Below, one piece after another: positions 1-8,828 of a stretch of DNA of 64,000 bases (position 1 is its first letter; the number at the start of each line of letters is the position of its first letter). Location: positions 2,976,001-3,040,000 of the forward strand of contig NZ_CP022521.1 in assembly GCF_002234535.1 (NCBI RefSeq), read 5' to 3'. The notes beneath the pieces were generated by a model. That model had not been told where the DNA came from. It searched no databases and saw only the letters and a program-made list of their open reading frames with translations. This DNA comes from Actinoalloteichus hoggarensis. GTDB taxonomy: Bacteria > Actinomycetota > Actinomycetes > Mycobacteriales > Pseudonocardiaceae. Made by a program: the position numbers and the translations under genes.

Positions 1-410
1 GGCAGCGACGGCACCACGACCGACTGCACGCCCAAGACGTGGGCGTCGGTCAGCGCCTGCTGCCAGTCGCCTCGGATGGCGTCCAGGCTCAGATGCGTCA
101 GCACGGCCCGCAGCCCGGCCGTGTCCAGCATGGCGCGGAACTCCTGCGGGCTGTGGCCGTAGAGCCCGCTCACGCCCACCGTCGCGTAGCCGATCTCGCC
201 GAGCCGGTTCAGGGTGCCCTGCGGATCGGACTCCATCAGGCCGCGCACCGTGTAGAGCTGGATGCCGATGTGCTCCCTCGGCACCCGGCGGTGCCCGCCC
301 GGCGTGGCGGCGGCGTTGGCCGTGATCAGTCCTGACGCGCCGACCGCGACGGCGGCGCCGCCTGCCAGCCGCAGGAATCCTCGGCGGGACTCCGGTTGAA
401 CGATGCCCAT
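1..410 (-). CDS. Tat-exported sugar phosphate isomerase/epimerase-like protein (partial, cut by window edge)
   Basis: The N-terminal 136 residues are present and the rest lies beyond the left edge. The start is the ATG at 408-410. Residues 8-15 read SRRGFLRL, a twin-arginine signal, followed by an Ala/Gly-rich hydrophobic segment, so the protein should leave the cell folded. The mature part begins with REHIGIQLYTVRG, typical of the opening beta strand of xylose-isomerase-like TIM barrels (sugar phosphate isomerase/epimerase family). It lies 91 bases downstream of the ThuA/sorbosone dehydrogenase gene on the same strand; ThuA, TIM-barrel isomerases and Gfo/Idh/MocA enzymes often cluster in sugar catabolism. 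The metal-binding residues are outside the window, so activity cannot be judged. Confidence 0.75.
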   Translation of the reverse strand, partial: MGIVQPESRRGFLRLAGGAAVAVGASGLITANAAATPGGHRRVPREHIGIQLYTVRGLMESDPQGTLNRLGEIGYATVGVSGLYGHSPQEFRAMLDTAGLRAVLTHLSLDAIRGDWQQALTDAHVLGVQSVVVPSL

Positions 411-459
411 CACTTCAAGCCTTCCTCGGGAATGACGCTGCCTGGTCAGGGAGGGTGAA

Positions 460-496
460 CGCGGGCCCGGTCGGGGAGGAGCCCGCCGGGCCCGCG
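460..496 (-). terminator. Perfect 11-bp inverted repeat after the ThuA/dehydrogenase gene
   Basis: CGCGGGCCCGG at 460-470 is exactly complementary to 486-496, with a 15-base loop. It lies just beyond the stop codon of the 502-3984 gene and before the partial isomerase gene. No U-tract follows, so it could be a weak terminator or a processing or stability hairpin between two co-transcribed genes. Confidence 0.45.
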
Positions 497-501
497 TCGG
501 G

Positions 502-3500
502 CTAGTCGACCGAGACGGCGACCGTCGCCGAGGTCCGCACCCCGGCGTCGTCGGTCACCGTCAGTCGTGCGGTGAACGGCCCGCCTCGCGTGTACTCGTG
601 ACTCGCGGTCTCGCCGTGGACGTACTGGTTGTCGCCGAACTCCCAGTGGTGATCGACGATCTCTCGGCCCTCCGGCACGGTCACCTCGGCGCTGAACTCC
701 ACTGTCAGCGGTGCGGTGCCGGCGGCGGGAGTCGCCGTCGGCACCACCGTGGCCGAGATCTCCTCCTTGGTGACGCCCTGGCCGTTGAAGTGCAGCCAGT
801 CCACCGACATCAGATCGTGGCCGTCGGGCGTCCACTCGGGATTGTCGAACACCAGGTAGAGCGTGACCGGGCCGCCGGGATCCGCCAGCGGCACGGTCGG
901 CGAGATCACCGCTCCCCAGCCGCCCGTGTTCTCGACGTCCACCGAGCCCAGCAGTTCACCGTCCGGCCCGTCGGCTCGGAACTCCACCGTGCCGCCGATG
1001 CCCGCGGAGCCGACGCCGAGGGTGACCGAGTCGATGCCGGTCAGATTGATCGGATCGTAGGCGACCCAGTCGCCGTGCTCGATCTCGCCGATCCGGTGGC
1101 CTGCCGAGGAGTCGTCACGAGCCAGGGCCTCCACCCCGCCGTTCTCCCCGCCGGTGTCCTCGAAGTGCTCGGCCTCCTTGCGCTTGGGCTCCAGCGTGGC
1201 GTGCGCGGAGCCGACGAGCGGTGGGACGCCGTTCACACCGCCGCCGTCCTGGTACTGCGCGCTCAGCGCCGCGTAGAGGTTCTGTCCGGGTCCGTGGCTG
1301 TCGCCCTGGTCGGTGGTGATGTCGCCCTGACAGCCGGTCACGTTGTCCATCGGATGCAGGTGATCGTCGTGGCCCAGCTGCGACTGCACGACGACCTTCG
1401 AACAGTCGATCTCGGCGTCCTCGGCGTCGGTCACCTCCACGGTGAAGGGGATGGTGTCGCCGAAGTCGAACAGGCCGCCGTGGGCGGGCAGCGTGATCGC
1501 CACCTCCGGCCGGGTGTTGCCGACCGTGATCGTGGTGACCGCCACGCCCGCCAGCTCCGTCTCCGGATCGGTCACGGTCAGCCGCGCCGAGTACTGCCCG
1601 TCATCGGGGTAGACGTGGGTCGGATTCCGCTCGGTCGAGTCGACCGAGCCGTCGCCGTCGAAGTCCCACTCGTAGACCACAGACTCGCCCGCGCCCACGC
1701 CGGAGCCCTCACTGGAGAACGTGACCTCCAGCGGACCCTGTCCGGAGTCGGGCGATGCCGAGACACGCGCCGTGGGAATCCGGCCCTCGGCGACGTAGTC
1801 GATCCGGTAGATGCCCGAGCCCTCGTTGCTGCCGCCTCGGCCCGTGCCGCTGCCCTCCCCGAAGTCGATGACGTACAGGGATCCGTCCGGCCCGAACTCC
1901 GCCTCGAAGGGCTGGACCCACTCCAGGTCCTCGAAGACGCCGTTGATCGAGAGCAGGTCGCCCGCCCGCGTGGGCTCGAACCGGGGGTCGGTGAACTCCT
2001 GGTCCGTCTCGTGCACCGACATCGTCTTGAACCACTGGCGGGTCAACTCGTAGGTGAACCACTTGCCGTCGAAGTACTCGGGGAACTTCGTGATCAGCGG
2101 GTTGTCCTCGTCGTAGGCGTAGACCGGGCCCGCCATCGGGCCGCCGCCGCCCGTGCCCAGCTCCGGGAACTCCGCGGACTCCGAGTAGGCGTAGTGCACC
2201 CAGGCGGGGTCGGCGGGCGGCAGCTCGGTGAGGCCGGTGTTGTTCGGCGAGTCGTTCACCAGGGCAGTGCAGTCGAACGGCTCACCGGAGGTGCCGGTGG
2301 CGAAGTCGTAGTCGTTGAACGGGGTGTTGTCGCCCGTGCAGTACGGCCAGCCGCGGTTGCTCGCCTCCGTGATGCGATCGAACTCGACCGTGCCCTCCGG
2401 GCCTCGATCCGGGTCCGCCGCGCGGGCGTCCGGCCCGTAGTCGCCGACGAGCAGCGCGCCGGAGGCCGAGTCGACCGTGATGCGGAACGGATTGCGCATG
2501 CCCATCACGTAGATCTCCGGCCGAGTCAGCTCGGTGCCCTCGGGGAACAGGTTGCCCTCGGGGATCGTGTAGCCCCCGTCGGCCTGCGGGGTGATGCGCA
2601 GGATCTTGCCGCGCAGGTCGTCGGTGTTGCTCGACGTGGCCTGGGCGTCCCAGGCGCGTCGGCCCTCCCGCTCGTCGATCGGTGAGAAGCCGTCGGAGGC
2701 GAACGGGTCGGTGTTGTCGCCGGTGGCGATGTAGAGGTCGCCGCCGTCGTCCATGGCCAGCGAACCCGCCATGTGCGAGTTCGCCCGGCCCTCGCCCCGA
2801 AAGGTGGGGATCTCCAACAGTCGAGCCTCGGACGCCTCGTCGACGCGGTCGCCGTCCACCGTGAAGCGGGAGACGTTCAGCCGGTTCTCCTCTTTGTCGG
2901 AGTAGAGCAGGTAGAGGAAGCCGTTCTCCTCGAACGCCGGGTCCAGGGTCAGGCCGAGCAGCCCGTCGGACTGGCTGGTCATCTCGGAGGTGTACTCGAA
3001 GTCCAGGGCGGTGGTCACCGACAGCGTCTCCTGGTCGACGATCTTCAAGGCACCGGTGCGTTCGATGTAGAACACCCGTCGGTCGGGTGCGACCGCGAGT
3101 TCGAAGGGATCGGCGAGCCCTTCGGTGACCAGCGGGATGCGCTGGAAGCTTCCGGTCCTGGTGGCCGAGCAGTCGCCCTCGGCCGCGCCCGCCGCCCACT
3201 CGATTCCGCCGAGGAGGTGGCCGAGGAACAGTTCGTCGGAGAAGTCCTCGCTCGCGTGGCCGCCCGCGGTGAACCAGGAACGTCCGCCGTCATAGTTCTG
3301 ACACCAGGAGAACGGGTGATCGACGCCCTCGTCGAGCCCCTCGATCCCGTCCCGCACCTTGATCTGGGCCAGAGTGTGCACGTTGCCCGTCGGGTTCGCG
3401 GTCCAGTTGTACCACTCCTCCGTGCGCTCCCAGAGTTCCGGGAGGCCTTCGGTGGAGGGATGCGCGCGGTCCAGCACCTTCACCCGGCCCGGCTGGATCG

Positions 3501-3984
3501 CCGGGTGGTGGTCGAAGATCGCTCCGACCAGGCCTTCGTACCAGTCCCAGTCGCGTTCACTGGCCGAGGCGGCGTGCAGGCCGGCCCAGCCGCCGCCGCC
3601 CTGCACGTACCGCTGGAACGCGGCCCGCTGATCGGCGTCCAGCAGATCGCCCGACTCCGGGGTGGAGTTGGTGTTGTTGAAGACGATCGCGTCGAACCGG
3701 GCGAGGTTCTCGTCGGTGAAGGCCGCCGCGTCGTCGGTCGCCGTCACGTCGAAATCATTCTCGGCGCCGAGTTCTTCGATCGCGGCGATGCCCGCGGGAA
3801 TGGAGTCGTGATAGAAGTTCGTCCATTTCGAGAAGACCAGCACGGAGAATCTGGCCTCGGTGGCGCCTGCGGCGGGCGTCGCGGCGAGTCCGGTGGTGAC
3901 GACGAGCAGCATGGCGAACAGACCGCCGAGCGCGGCGGCGAATCGATTTCCTCGGATCTGACGCGGACGGGTCGGATGTCTCAT
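502..3984 (-). CDS. Secreted multidomain ThuA / glucose-sorbosone dehydrogenase with PKD and CBM6 modules
   Basis: A 1160-residue exported protein. The start at 3984 has a GGGAG ribosome-binding site; an in-frame upstream extension to 4077 is Arg-rich and unlikely. Residues 1-42 are a Sec signal peptide. A ThuA domain (about 45-265) is followed by a PQQ-type glucose/sorbosone dehydrogenase beta-propeller (about 280-715; GLLGLTLDP, NSHMAGSLAMDD and GMRNPFRI are typical). Next come a PKD domain (about 735-815, YEWDFDGDGSVD), a CBM6-like carbohydrate-binding domain (about 935-1065, AEHFED and GDWVAYDPINLTG) and a C-terminal PKD domain (about 1080-1160, HHWEFGDN). Known family roles suggest extracellular oxidation or binding of a sugar or polysaccharide; the substrate is unknown. 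It precedes the Tat-exported isomerase-like gene on the same strand. Confidence 0.9.
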   Translation of the reverse strand: MRHPTRPRQIRGNRFAAALGGLFAMLLVVTTGLAATPAAGATEARFSVLVFSKWTNFYHDSIPAGIAAIEELGAENDFDVTATDDAAAFTDENLARFDAIVFNNTNSTPESGDLLDADQRAAFQRYVQGGGGWAGLHAASASERDWDWYEGLVGAIFDHHPAIQPGRVKVLDRAHPSTEGLPELWERTEEWYNWTANPTGNVHTLAQIKVRDGIEGLDEGVDHPFSWCQNYDGGRSWFTAGGHASEDFSDELFLGHLLGGIEWAAGAAEGDCSATRTGSFQRIPLVTEGLADPFELAVAPDRRVFYIERTGALKIVDQETLSVTTALDFEYTSEMTSQSDGLLGLTLDPAFEENGFLYLLYSDKEENRLNVSRFTVDGDRVDEASEARLLEIPTFRGEGRANSHMAGSLAMDDGGDLYIATGDNTDPFASDGFSPIDEREGRRAWDAQATSSNTDDLRGKILRITPQADGGYTIPEGNLFPEGTELTRPEIYVMGMRNPFRITVDSASGALLVGDYGPDARAADPDRGPEGTVEFDRITEASNRGWPYCTGDNTPFNDYDFATGTSGEPFDCTALVNDSPNNTGLTELPPADPAWVHYAYSESAEFPELGTGGGGPMAGPVYAYDEDNPLITKFPEYFDGKWFTYELTRQWFKTMSVHETDQEFTDPRFEPTRAGDLLSINGVFEDLEWVQPFEAEFGPDGSLYVIDFGEGSGTGRGGSNEGSGIYRIDYVAEGRIPTARVSASPDSGQGPLEVTFSSEGSGVGAGESVVYEWDFDGDGSVDSTERNPTHVYPDDGQYSARLTVTDPETELAGVAVTTITVGNTRPEVAITLPAHGGLFDFGDTIPFTVEVTDAEDAEIDCSKVVVQSQLGHDDHLHPMDNVTGCQGDITTDQGDSHGPGQNLYAALSAQYQDGGGVNGVPPLVGSAHATLEPKRKEAEHFEDTGGENGGVEALARDDSSAGHRIGEIEHGDWVAYDPINLTGIDSVTLGVGSAGIGGTVEFRADGPDGELLGSVDVENTGGWGAVISPTVPLADPGGPVTLYLVFDNPEWTPDGHDLMSVDWLHFNGQGVTKEEISATVVPTATPAAGTAPLTVEFSAEVTVPEGREIVDHHWEFGDNQYVHGETASHEYTRGGPFTARLTVTDDAGVRTSATVAVSVD

Positions 3985-4762
3985 GGCGCTCCCAGTCGAA
4001 CGAGCGAGTGCGGACGCGAGATCGATCGTCGTTCGGCGGGCTCGGCGAGTCCGTCGGCGGCGATCCGGATGTGGCATGCCGTGGCAGGCGAGTGGTTCGA
4101 CACGGTGCGACGGGCGGGGCCGCCCGGGGTGTCCCGAGTCGATTCCGATGTCGAGTCGGAGCAGGTCGACGCCCCGTCGGCGGCGCGGAACCGACGTCGG
4201 TTCTCGGCGTGCTGATCTCGCGGTCCGTACGGTGGCGCGTTCCTCTCGGCCGTCATCGGCGCTCCTCGTCGACGTCCGTGCCCGGTCGCCGTCCGACTGC
4301 GATGAACGGCGCCGATGCCGGTTCGATGCGCCGAGAACCCGATCTCGGGTGCTCGTCGCCGTGGTGACGGTGATCCGGTCCTCGAAGCAGCCTCGAGCGG
4401 CCGGTCTTTAATTCACCGGTGTGACGAATCAACTGATTATCGCGAATGTTCGTCGCTTCGATGGAAGCACGATGAATAGTGTGTCGTCAATGGTCCGATC
4501 AGATCGCCGTGGCGCCTCGGGAGAAATCCTATTGGCCTGACATTCTCGTCGCTCGAGGGTCGGCTGCCCGCCCAGATCGGGAATCCGGACACGCGGCGGC
4601 GGCCGACATCGAGACGGATGATGTCGGCTCGTTCGTCGCGGCGTCGATCTCGGCAGGGCCTCCCATGCTCGTCTCTGATGTCGTGGACTCGATACGGGCG
4701 TCCGAGCGCGGGCCCCGCCCGAGAACTCCGCCCGAGAACTCCGCGCGGGTGCCCCTCGGGCG
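3985..4762. other. Intergenic region upstream of the ThuA/dehydrogenase gene
   Basis: I find no credible gene in these 780 bases; the open frames are Arg/Ser/Pro-rich shadows. Bases 4400-4540 are clearly less GC-rich than the surroundings, which suits a promoter region for the minus-strand gene, but I cannot fix promoter elements. A 13-bp unit (CCGCCCGAGAACT) is tandemly duplicated at 4715-4740. Confidence 0.5.
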
Positions 4763-5953
4763 TCACCGCCCGGTCGGCCTCGGCCGCCGCCGTGCCTGCA
4801 TCGCCGCCAGAACCGACAGGACGAGCCCGACGAGCGCGGACTCCGGATACCCCGCCAGCGTGCCCGCCACCGCGATCGCCGACGGCGGCAGCCAGGTCCA
4901 TGTCGAGATCATCCGAGGCCGACCGCCGCGCCGTCGCCGCGCGGCCTCCACCACCATCGGGACCACCAGCGCGGGCACGGCCGCCGCCAGCAGTACCAGC
5001 CAGTCGGCCATGAGCCGGTCCACCCGCAGGATCGCCAGGGCCAGTCCCGGCACCGCCACGAGCCAGGGCAGCAGCCCGGCGGGCAGCGCCGCCAACCGGC
5101 CCAGCGCCAGCGATCCGGAGTGGACACAGGCCAGCGTCGGCGCCACCACCGCCACCGCGAGGAACAGGTTCGCCGCCGCCATGCCCTGCGGGCCCGCCAG
5201 CGTCGCCACCACGTCACTGGAGCCGGTGGCCGCGCTCATCCCGGCTCCGACCACGGCGGCCAGCAACGCGGGCACCACCAGCAGACCCACGCACCAGGCC
5301 AGGTCGCGGCGCCTGCGCAGGCCGACGGTGAAGTCCGGCGCCCGCATCGCGAAGACCGACACGTAGCCCAGGAAGCCCGCCAGGTCCACGGCGGTGGAGC
5401 GCGGCCCGGCGGGCTGCACGGTCACGGGCACGCCCGCGGGCAGCGCGCGCAACGCCACCAGACCGATCAGAACGATCGCGCTGCCGGTCGCGACGATCGC
5501 CAGCGCGTTCCACCGCCCGCCTCCGACGACGATCACCCCGAGCAGCGGCGCCGCCAGCGCCACCGCCGCGGCCCAGTCGGGCAACCCGGTCAACGCCCCG
5601 AGCGCGGCGCCGCCGAGTCCCACGTTGAACCCGAACCAGCCGATCATCGCGAGCGTCATCGACAACGCCACCGCCCGATCCGCCACCGGCGGCAGATAAC
5701 GGGCGGAGGCGACCGACAACGTCGAGTTCTCGCCGTGGGGCGGCAACAGCCCCAACAGGCCCTGGCCCGCCAGCAGCGCCGCCATCAACAGACCGCCCGC
5801 GAGCAGGACCACCAGCGGCAGGACACCGTCGTGCCGCTCGGCGACCTGCGCGCCCAGCACGAGCGCGCCGGGCGCCGCGCCGATGCCCAGCCAGGCGCCC
5901 GCCGCCGAGGGCCAGCGTCGGCCCGCCACGGCACCGCCCGGCGCGGCGGTCAC
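4763..5953 (-). CDS. NCS1-like purine/cytosine permease
   Basis: A 396-residue, very hydrophobic protein with roughly ten to twelve membrane segments. The opening region (WLGIGAAPGALVLGAQVAE) and the early GENSTLSVASARYLP stretch resemble nucleobase:cation symporter-1 proteins such as cytosine permeases, and the length fits that family. The start is a GTG at 5951-5953 after a GGGGG-type ribosome-binding site. It lies 289 bases downstream of the Gfo/Idh/MocA gene on the same strand and may be the last gene of the importer unit, although a separate promoter cannot be excluded. Substrate (nucleobase, hydantoin or similar heterocycle) is inferred from the family only. Confidence 0.6.
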   Translation of the reverse strand: MTAAPGGAVAGRRWPSAAGAWLGIGAAPGALVLGAQVAERHDGVLPLVVLLAGGLLMAALLAGQGLLGLLPPHGENSTLSVASARYLPPVADRAVALSMTLAMIGWFGFNVGLGGAALGALTGLPDWAAAVALAAPLLGVIVVGGGRWNALAIVATGSAIVLIGLVALRALPAGVPVTVQPAGPRSTAVDLAGFLGYVSVFAMRAPDFTVGLRRRRDLAWCVGLLVVPALLAAVVGAGMSAATGSSDVVATLAGPQGMAAANLFLAVAVVAPTLACVHSGSLALGRLAALPAGLLPWLVAVPGLALAILRVDRLMADWLVLLAAAVPALVVPMVVEAARRRRGGRPRMISTWTWLPPSAIAVAGTLAGYPESALVGLVLSVLAAMQARRRPRPTGR

Positions 5954-6242
5954 CGCACGGCCCCCGTGGACGGACGCGCGGCGGCGTCGACCCGGCGGAC
6001 ACGGTGGGCAGCGGTGAGACTCATGGTGGTCGGAGATGCGACGGTCGGACGAGGGTCGGCTCGCGGGCCGGCCGCCGGTGGCAGGCAGACCCGACAGCGA
6101 CCGGCGTAGCTGCCGGCGTGCCGTCGGCCGCCGTGTGGACGGCCCACGCGGGGACGAACGGTGCCCAGACGGGCCGCGGGTCGCGGCGGCGTCAACCGCC
6201 GCGACACCGCCCGGCCGCCGCGCCCCCGTCCCGCCGGGACCG

Positions 6243-7403
6243 TCATAAGGTCAGCTCGGGCACGGCGAGACGCCGGCCGTCCGCCCACGATCGCAGCCCC
6301 AGCTCGGCGAGCTGCACGCCCCGCGCCCCGGCCAGCAGGTCCCACCGGAACGGCTCGTCGTCGACGACGTGGCGGAGGAACAGCTCCCACTGCGCCTTGA
6401 AGCCGTTGTCCATCTCGGCGTTGTCGGGCACCTCCTGCCACTGCGAGCGGAAGTCCTCGGTGGCCGGGATGTCCGGGTTCCACACCGGCTTCGGCGTCGT
6501 CGACCGGTGCTGCACGCGGCAGCGGCGCAGCCCCGCCACCGCGCTGCCCTCGGTGCCGTCCACCTGGAACTCGACCAGCTCGTCGCGGAACACCCGCGTC
6601 GTCCACGAGGAGTTGATCTGCGCCACGATGCCGCCGTCGAGCTCGAACGTGCCGTACGCGGCGTCGTCGGCCGTGCACTCGTACGGCCGGCCCTTCTCGT
6701 CGAACCGTCGCGCCACATGCGTCGCGCCGAGACACTGCACGGAACGAATCGGCGCGAAGATCTCCTCCAGCACATAGCGCCAATGACAGAACATGTCGGT
6801 GATGATTCCGCCGCCGTCCTCGGCGCGATAATTCCAGGACGGCCGTTGCGCCTCCTGCCAGTCACCTTCGAACACCCAATAGCCGAATTCGCCGCGTACG
6901 GAGAGGATTCGACCGAAGAATCCGCCCCGCACGAGCCGATCCAGTTTGCGCAGTCCGGGCAGGAACAGCTTGTCCTGCACCACGCCCGCCTTCACCCCGG
7001 CGTCCCGGGCCGCCCTCGCCAGCTCCAGCGCTCCCGCCACGTCCGCCGCCACCGGCTTCTCGGTGTAGACGTGCAGTCCGGCGGCGATCGCCGCCCGAAT
7101 CGCCGCGGCCCGGCCGCTGGTGACCTGGGCGTCGAAGTAGATCTCGGCGTCGGGCTCGGCCAGTGCTGCGTCGAGGTCGGTCGTCCAGCGCTCCAGGCCG
7201 TGTGCCTCGGCCAACGCCTGGAGCTTCGCCGCGTTACGCCCCACCAGCACCGGTTCCGGCCAGAGCCGGGTGCCGTCGGCGAGCGGGAGTCCGCCCTCGG
7301 CCCGGATGGCCAGGATCGACCGCACCAGGTGTTGTCGGTGGCCCATGCGTCCGGTGACGCCGTTCATCACGATGCCGATGCGTCGATCGCCCGTGCCCGC
7401 CAT
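6243..7403 (-). CDS. Gfo/Idh/MocA family NAD(P)-dependent oxidoreductase
   Basis: A 386-residue cytosolic enzyme. The start at 7403 follows a GAGAGGACGAGG ribosome-binding region; the frame stays open far upstream but that part is Arg-rich noise. The N-terminal Rossmann fold reads RRIGIVMNGVTGRMG, and the family signature EKPVA occurs near residue 118. A C-terminal alpha/beta domain follows (GGIITDMFCHW, INSSWTTRVFRDE). Family members oxidise or reduce sugars, inositols or related polyols with NAD(P). It sits 581 bases downstream of the ABC importer genes on the same strand, so it probably acts on the imported compound or its breakdown product. The substrate cannot be read from sequence. Confidence 0.88.
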   Translation of the reverse strand: MAGTGDRRIGIVMNGVTGRMGHRQHLVRSILAIRAEGGLPLADGTRLWPEPVLVGRNAAKLQALAEAHGLERWTTDLDAALAEPDAEIYFDAQVTSGRAAAIRAAIAAGLHVYTEKPVAADVAGALELARAARDAGVKAGVVQDKLFLPGLRKLDRLVRGGFFGRILSVRGEFGYWVFEGDWQEAQRPSWNYRAEDGGGIITDMFCHWRYVLEEIFAPIRSVQCLGATHVARRFDEKGRPYECTADDAAYGTFELDGGIVAQINSSWTTRVFRDELVEFQVDGTEGSAVAGLRRCRVQHRSTTPKPVWNPDIPATEDFRSQWQEVPDNAEMDNGFKAQWELFLRHVVDDEPFRWDLLAGARGVQLAELGLRSWADGRRLAVPELTL

Positions 7404-7984
7404 GCCTCGTCCTCTCCGCAGCTCCTCGTGGATGGCTGTGTGCTCGTGAACTCGTGTCGCGTCGCTCCGCCGCCGACCACTCCGCCGACCGCGCAGCCGT
7501 CGCGAGCCCGCCCTCTCGCACGGGACGGGGCGCCGGCTGAGGACGGCAGGCCGGCGAAAGGCCTGCGCCAGGGGCAGGCCTCTCCGGTGTCGTCTTCGGC
7601 TTCGGACTGATCGGGCACCCGCCGGCCGCCGCGCCCACGTCGAGCGCCGCACGACCGCATGGGCCCTCGACGTCGATCCGCCGACGTCGATCAACGACGT
7701 GGAGCAGCGATGACACCCGACCGCACCGTCGTCGCTCCGCCGACCGCTCCACGTCGCCTCGTCTCGCCTGCGAGGAACCGCGAGAAGCGCAGGCCCGCCG
7801 GACCGGATGCGGGCCGAGGCCTCGGCGTGCGACGCCGGGCTCGATTCGACGAATCCGCCCGACATGGCGGGGCACCGACCGTCGAGGCGGCCGAGGTCCA
7901 CGACCCCGTCGGACGACGCGCCGAGCCCCGTACCGGCGCCGGTACGCGACCGGCCCCGCACCGCTCGGTGCGGGATCGCCCGGA
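7404..7984. other. Intergenic region between the ABC ATPase and Gfo/Idh/MocA genes
   Basis: No gene is supported in these 580 bases. The part nearest the ATPase stop holds two strong hairpins (listed separately). The open frames here have Arg/Pro-rich translations with no recognisable fold. A promoter for the downstream oxidoreductase is plausible but I could not pick one out. Confidence 0.45.
7929..7973 (-). terminator. Two adjacent hairpins ending the ABC importer genes
   Basis: GTACCGGCGCCGGTAC at 7929-7944 is a perfect 16-bp palindrome. CCCGCACC at 7954-7961 pairs with GGTGCGGG at 7966-7973 across a 4-base loop. Both lie within 56 bases after the ATPase stop codon. There is no U-tract, as is common for actinobacterial terminators. 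Confidence 0.55.
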
Positions 7985-8824
7985 CTACTCCGCGGCGTCC
8001 GCCGCGCCCAGCAGCTCGCGGATGCGACCGCTGGCTCTGGCGAACTCCGGATGCACCAGGGTCTCGGCGTAGTCCCGCTCCTGGGGCAGGTTCACGTCGA
8101 TGATCTCGGCCACGGTGCCCGGCCGGGCGGTCATGACGACCACTCGGTCCGCGAGGTAGACGGCCTCGGCGATCGAGTGCGTCACCAGCAGGACCGTCGT
8201 GCGGGTCTCCTGTCGAATCCGCCGCAGCTCGACGTTCATGTGCTCCCGGGTCAAGGCGTCCAGGGCGCCGAACGGCTCGTCCATCAGCAGGACCGGCGGC
8301 CGGTGCAGCAGGGCCCGACACAGCGACACCCGCTGCTGCATGCCACCGGAGAGCTCGTGCGGATAGGCGTCCTCGAAACCACGTAGCCCGGTCATCCCGA
8401 TCAGCTCGTCGACCCGCGCGGCCGCCTGCGCCGACGGCATCCGCCGCATCTCCGCCTGCAGGGCGATGTTGCGACGCACCGACCGCCACTCCAGCAGGGC
8501 CGCCCGCTGGAACACGTAGCCGACGTCGCGCCGGGGCGCCGTCACGGCCTCGTCCAGCAGCCGCACGTCTCCGGAGGAGGGACGCAGCAGACCCGAGACC
8601 AGCTTGAGCAGCGTCGACTTGCCGCAGCCCGAAGGCCCGACGATCGCGACGAACTCCTCGGCGTCCACCCGTAACGACACGTTCTCCAACGCGGTGACGT
8701 CGCGCTTCTTCGTACGGAACCGCACCGCCACGTCGGAGATGTCCACGGCGGGCATCCCGGCGCCCCGGAGGTTCGCGGGTCGCTCGGCCTCACTGGTCAT
8801 GCTGCCGCCCGTCATGCGAGTCAT
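7985..8824 (-). CDS. ABC importer ATP-binding protein (TauB/SsuB type)
   Basis: A 279-residue ATPase powering the adjacent importer. It has the Walker A motif GPSGCGKST (about 63-71), the ABC signature LSGGMQQR, Walker B VLLMDEP and the switch histidine in LLVTHSIAEA. It matches the nitrate/sulfonate/taurine group of ABC ATPases. The start codon at 8822-8824 lies 4 bases after the stop of the binding-protein gene, with a GGAGGG ribosome-binding site inside that gene's end, so the two are almost certainly co-translated. Internal ATG codons at residues 4, 9 and 24 are possible but less well placed. Confidence 0.92.
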   Translation of the reverse strand: MTRMTGGSMTSEAERPANLRGAGMPAVDISDVAVRFRTKKRDVTALENVSLRVDAEEFVAIVGPSGCGKSTLLKLVSGLLRPSSGDVRLLDEAVTAPRRDVGYVFQRAALLEWRSVRRNIALQAEMRRMPSAQAAARVDELIGMTGLRGFEDAYPHELSGGMQQRVSLCRALLHRPPVLLMDEPFGALDALTREHMNVELRRIRQETRTTVLLVTHSIAEAVYLADRVVVMTARPGTVAEIIDVNLPQERDYAETLVHPEFARASGRIRELLGAADAAE

Positions 8825-8828
8825 GTGA

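Noticed and set aside
598-2685. A 695-residue open frame antisense to the ThuA/dehydrogenase gene
   Set aside because: The real protein on the minus strand has clear domains; the antisense translation has none.
7404-8489. In-frame upstream extension of the Gfo/Idh/MocA gene giving a 748-residue protein
   Set aside because: The extra sequence runs antisense-like through the ABC ATPase gene and is Arg/Gly-rich; the ATG at 7403 has a ribosome-binding site and the family's usual N-terminus.
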